From positions 1 to 14,191 of the forward strand of contig JBJMLG010000106.1 in assembly GCA_045805385.1 (NCBI GenBank): a stretch of DNA of 14,191 nt, in the 5' to 3' direction. The position numbers and the translations under genes were made by a program. Below are positions 12,715 through 14,191 of this stretch, piece by piece. The stretch comes from JADGHQ01 sp045805385. Lineage in GTDB: Bacteria > Actinomycetota > Thermoleophilia > Solirubrobacterales > Thermoleophilaceae. The notes below the pieces were generated by a model that saw only the letters and a program-made list of their open reading frames with translations, was not told the origin of the DNA and searched no databases. The first letter of the stretch is position 1. Every line of letters begins with the position of its first letter.

Positions 12715-13824
12715 CTAGGTTGCGAGCAGCTGGTCGACCGACGTCGAGCGCTGGCCGTCGGAGGAGACCATGAGCTTGAAGTCGTGCGGGCTGGTGGCGG
12801 CCGCGAGGGCCTCCTCCATCGACACCCGGCCGGCCTGCACGTGCGCGAGCAGCGCCTGGTCGAACGTCTGCATCCCGTAGTACTCGCCCTCGGCGATCGC
12901 CTCGGTGAGGCGGCCGGTCTCGTCCGGGTTCACGATCATGTCGCGAACGCGGCCGGTCATGCGCAGCACCTCGCAGGTGGCCACGCGGCCCTTGCCGTCG
13001 GGGGTGCGCACGAGCCGCTGGGAGATGACGCCCTTGAGCGTGCCGGCGAGCATCGCGCGCACCTGCTGGTGCATGTGCGGCGGGAAGAAGTCGATGATGC
13101 GGTTCACGGTCTCCGGCGCGTCCACCGTGTGAAGCGTGGAGAACACGAGGTGGCCGGTCTCGGCCGCGGACAGCGCGGTGGCGACCGTCTCCTCGTCGCG
13201 CATCTCGCCGACGAGGATCACGTCCGGGTCCTGGCGCAGCACGCGGCGAAGCGCCCGCTTGAAGGAAGTGGTGTCGTTGCCGACCTCGCGCTGGTTGATG
13301 ATCGAGCGCTTGTCGCGGTGTAGGAACTCGATCGGGTCCTCGATCGTGACGATGTGCTTCGACCGCGTGGTGTTGATGCGGTCGATCATCGCGGCGAGCG
13401 TCGTGGACTTACCGGAGCCGGTCGTGCCGGTCACGAGGATGATCCCGCGCTCCTCCTCGGCCAGGTCGCCGATGACCGCCGGGAGGTTCAGCTCCTCAAC
13501 CGTGCGGATCGTGTGGGGGATCGCGCGGCAGACGAGCGAGATCACGCCGCGCTGGCGGAAGGCGTTCACGCGGAAGCGCGCGAGGCCCGGGACGGCGTAC
13601 GAGAAGTCCACCTCGTGCTCGCGCGCGAACTCCTCGATGCGCTCCTCGTTGGTGAGCATCTCGTGGAACACCTTCTCGGTGTCCTCCGGGCTCAGGGGCT
13701 CGGAGTCCGGGATCGGCTCGAGGATTCCGTGTGTGCGGATCAGCGGGCGGGAGGGGACCTTCAGGTGCAGATCCGACCCCTCCTGCTCGATGACACGCCG
13801 AAGCGCTGCCTGCAGATCGAACAT
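12715..13824 (-). CDS. pilT: Twitching motility / pilus retraction ATPase PilT
   Basis: PilT is the hexameric ATPase that retracts type IV pili. The 369-residue protein has the PilT N-terminal PAS-like domain (1-100; GSDLHLKVPSRPLIRTHG), Walker A GTTGSGKS (133-140), the Asp box IEDPIEF (161-167), Walker B with RQDPDVILVGEMRD (197-210), the His box GHLVFSTLHTVDA (224-236), and the C-terminal stretch EYYGMQTFDQAL that separates PilT from PilB. The AIRNLIRE-type motif is represented by GRVRDMIV. The ATG at 13824 is preceded by AGGGAGAGC, a good ribosome site. The frame extends upstream to 13899 but lacks family sequence there. No pilB, pilC or pilin gene is in the window. The 125-base leader is unusually structured. 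Confidence 0.95.
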   Translation of the reverse strand: MFDLQAALRRVIEQEGSDLHLKVPSRPLIRTHGILEPIPDSEPLSPEDTEKVFHEMLTNEERIEEFAREHEVDFSYAVPGLARFRVNAFRQRGVISLVCRAIPHTIRTVEELNLPAVIGDLAEEERGIILVTGTTGSGKSTTLAAMIDRINTTRSKHIVTIEDPIEFLHRDKRSIINQREVGNDTTSFKRALRRVLRQDPDVILVGEMRDEETVATALSAAETGHLVFSTLHTVDAPETVNRIIDFFPPHMHQQVRAMLAGTLKGVISQRLVRTPDGKGRVATCEVLRMTGRVRDMIVNPDETGRLTEAIAEGEYYGMQTFDQALLAHVQAGRVSMEEALAAATSPHDFKLMVSSDGQRSTSVDQLLAT

Positions 13825-13876
13825 GCTCTCCCTGTATCGAAAGGGAGGCGAGCGGACTTGAGTGGTCCCCCCGCCG

Positions 13877-13975
13877 CCGGTAACGACGCCGCTCGGCAAG
13901 GCAGCGGCTAGCCCAACCGGGGCTCAGGCGTCCTCGAGTGGGGGCGCGCTCAGCCCCACGCCCAGGGCTTGCCGG
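13877..13975 (-). other. Multi-hairpin structured leader between the terminal small gene and pilT
   Basis: On the minus strand this stretch can fold into several nested stems: CCGGCAA (13969-13975) with TTACCGG (13877-13883, one C/A mismatch); a GTGGGG/CCCCAC hairpin (13938-13943 with 13954-13959); and a three-way junction closed by GACGCC/GGCGTC (13885-13890 with 13927-13932), which holds AGCCC/GGGCT (13910-13914 with 13920-13924) and a GCT/AGC hairpin. It may be a terminator for the upstream gene, a cis-regulatory RNA for pilT, or GC-driven chance. Confidence 0.35.
13938..13959 (-). terminator. Possible terminator hairpin at the stop of the small terminal gene
   Basis: GTGGGG (13938-13943) and CCCCAC (13954-13959) form a 6-bp stem with a 10-base loop that contains the stop codon of the 79-residue gene. 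There is no T-run. This placement is plausible for a terminator but is also part of the larger pilT leader fold. Confidence 0.3.
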
Positions 13976-14189
13976 CAGCACGCTTGACGCGATCATTCGC
14001 GAAGCGCAGATCCGGGGGCGATCCCAGGCACACCAGCCCTTCCGGCGGTACCGGCTCTGAGATCACCCAGGCGTTGTCGTCGTTCGGGTCGCTCACGATC
14101 GGAAGCCCGTCGAGGTCGATCGCCCAGAGCTCTGACGGTCGCCCAGTCAACGCCGCATCGTCGCATGCCCACTCGACCGCGTCGGCCAT
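13950..14189 (-). CDS. Small unknown protein, possibly partial at the window edge
   Basis: A 79-residue frame from ATG 14189 to TGA 13950. It is rich in Asp, Pro and Trp (four Trp, for example ELWAIDLDGLPIVSDPNDDNAWV) and ends in KPWAWG. No family, signal peptide or membrane helix was recognised. Only two bases of the window lie upstream of the ATG, so it may be the C-terminal end of a longer protein. The amino-acid make-up, with several strand-like segments and no long run of Arg/Ala/Pro, looks like real coding sequence and not a GC shadow. Codon use fits its neighbours. Confidence 0.5.
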   Translation of the reverse strand: MADAVEWACDDAALTGRPSELWAIDLDGLPIVSDPNDDNAWVISEPVPPEGLVCLGSPPDLRFANDRVKRAAGKPWAWG

Positions 14190-14191
14190 GC

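Noticed and set aside
13877..13975. Firm call of a c-di-GMP-I riboswitch upstream of pilT
   Set aside because: The conserved ACGCAAAG and tetraloop/receptor pattern are not seen, so only a structured leader is claimed.
1..14191. CRISPR arrays, tRNA or rRNA genes, insertion sequences
   Set aside because: No regularly spaced repeats, cloverleaf-like segments, rRNA motifs or transposase-like proteins were found on either strand.

Overview
The window is high-GC, densely coding DNA. It looks chromosomal and actinobacterial, most likely from the class Thermoleophilia (Solirubrobacterales-like), but this placement is inferred from gene content and no rRNA is present. The supporting content is a wax ester synthase/diacylglycerol acyltransferase, a tandem pair of Get3/ArsA ATPases resembling mycobacterial Rv3679-Rv3680, an orphan ParA with the KGGVAKTT loop, an AbiEi-HTH/DUF559 protein, GTG and TTG starts, and promoters that look leaderless. 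No gene-free stretch reaches 300 bases.

Layout. Minus strand 7-4680: acyltransferase, a gamma-glutamyltransferase-family enzyme, and FtsZ. FtsZ overlaps the end of a ParA ATPase (4667-5515) by 14 bases. A 63-base gap separates parA from a divergent plus-strand operon (5579-8222) of two Get3/ArsA ATPases and a DJ-1/PfpI protein, each joined to the next by a 4-base stop/start overlap. Minus strand 8201-10531, in transcription order: an HxlR regulator, a large uncharacterised protein that may be a degenerate Apea-like HEPN protein, and a lipoprotein. The lipoprotein end overlaps the DJ-1 end by 22 bases. Further upstream on the same strand are an AbiEi-HTH/DUF559 nuclease-like gene (10545-11459), an AIM24-family protein (11512-12237), an NTF2/SnoaL-like protein (12278-12679), the twitching ATPase PilT (12715-13824) and the end of a small unknown gene (13950-14189).

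How the genes may work together. The centre (3259-8222) puts cell division (FtsZ), a positioning ATPase (ParA) and a Get3-like pair back to back across one short promoter region, outside any visible dcw cluster and with no ParB. This FtsZ has a charged, proline-rich N-terminal extension of about 110 residues, which bacterial FtsZ normally lacks. The HxlR gene has five cysteines and a perfect 8-bp palindrome over its own predicted -35/spacer, which suggests an autoregulated, possibly thiol-responsive unit controlling the HEPN-like protein and lipoprotein. Other notable signals are a 43-base symmetric dyad inside the first codons of the DUF559 gene, a multi-hairpin leader before pilT, and a palindrome over a perfect TTGACA upstream of the gamma-glutamyltransferase-like gene.

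Family assignments come from motif recognition and memory of family sequences. No alignments or searches were run.
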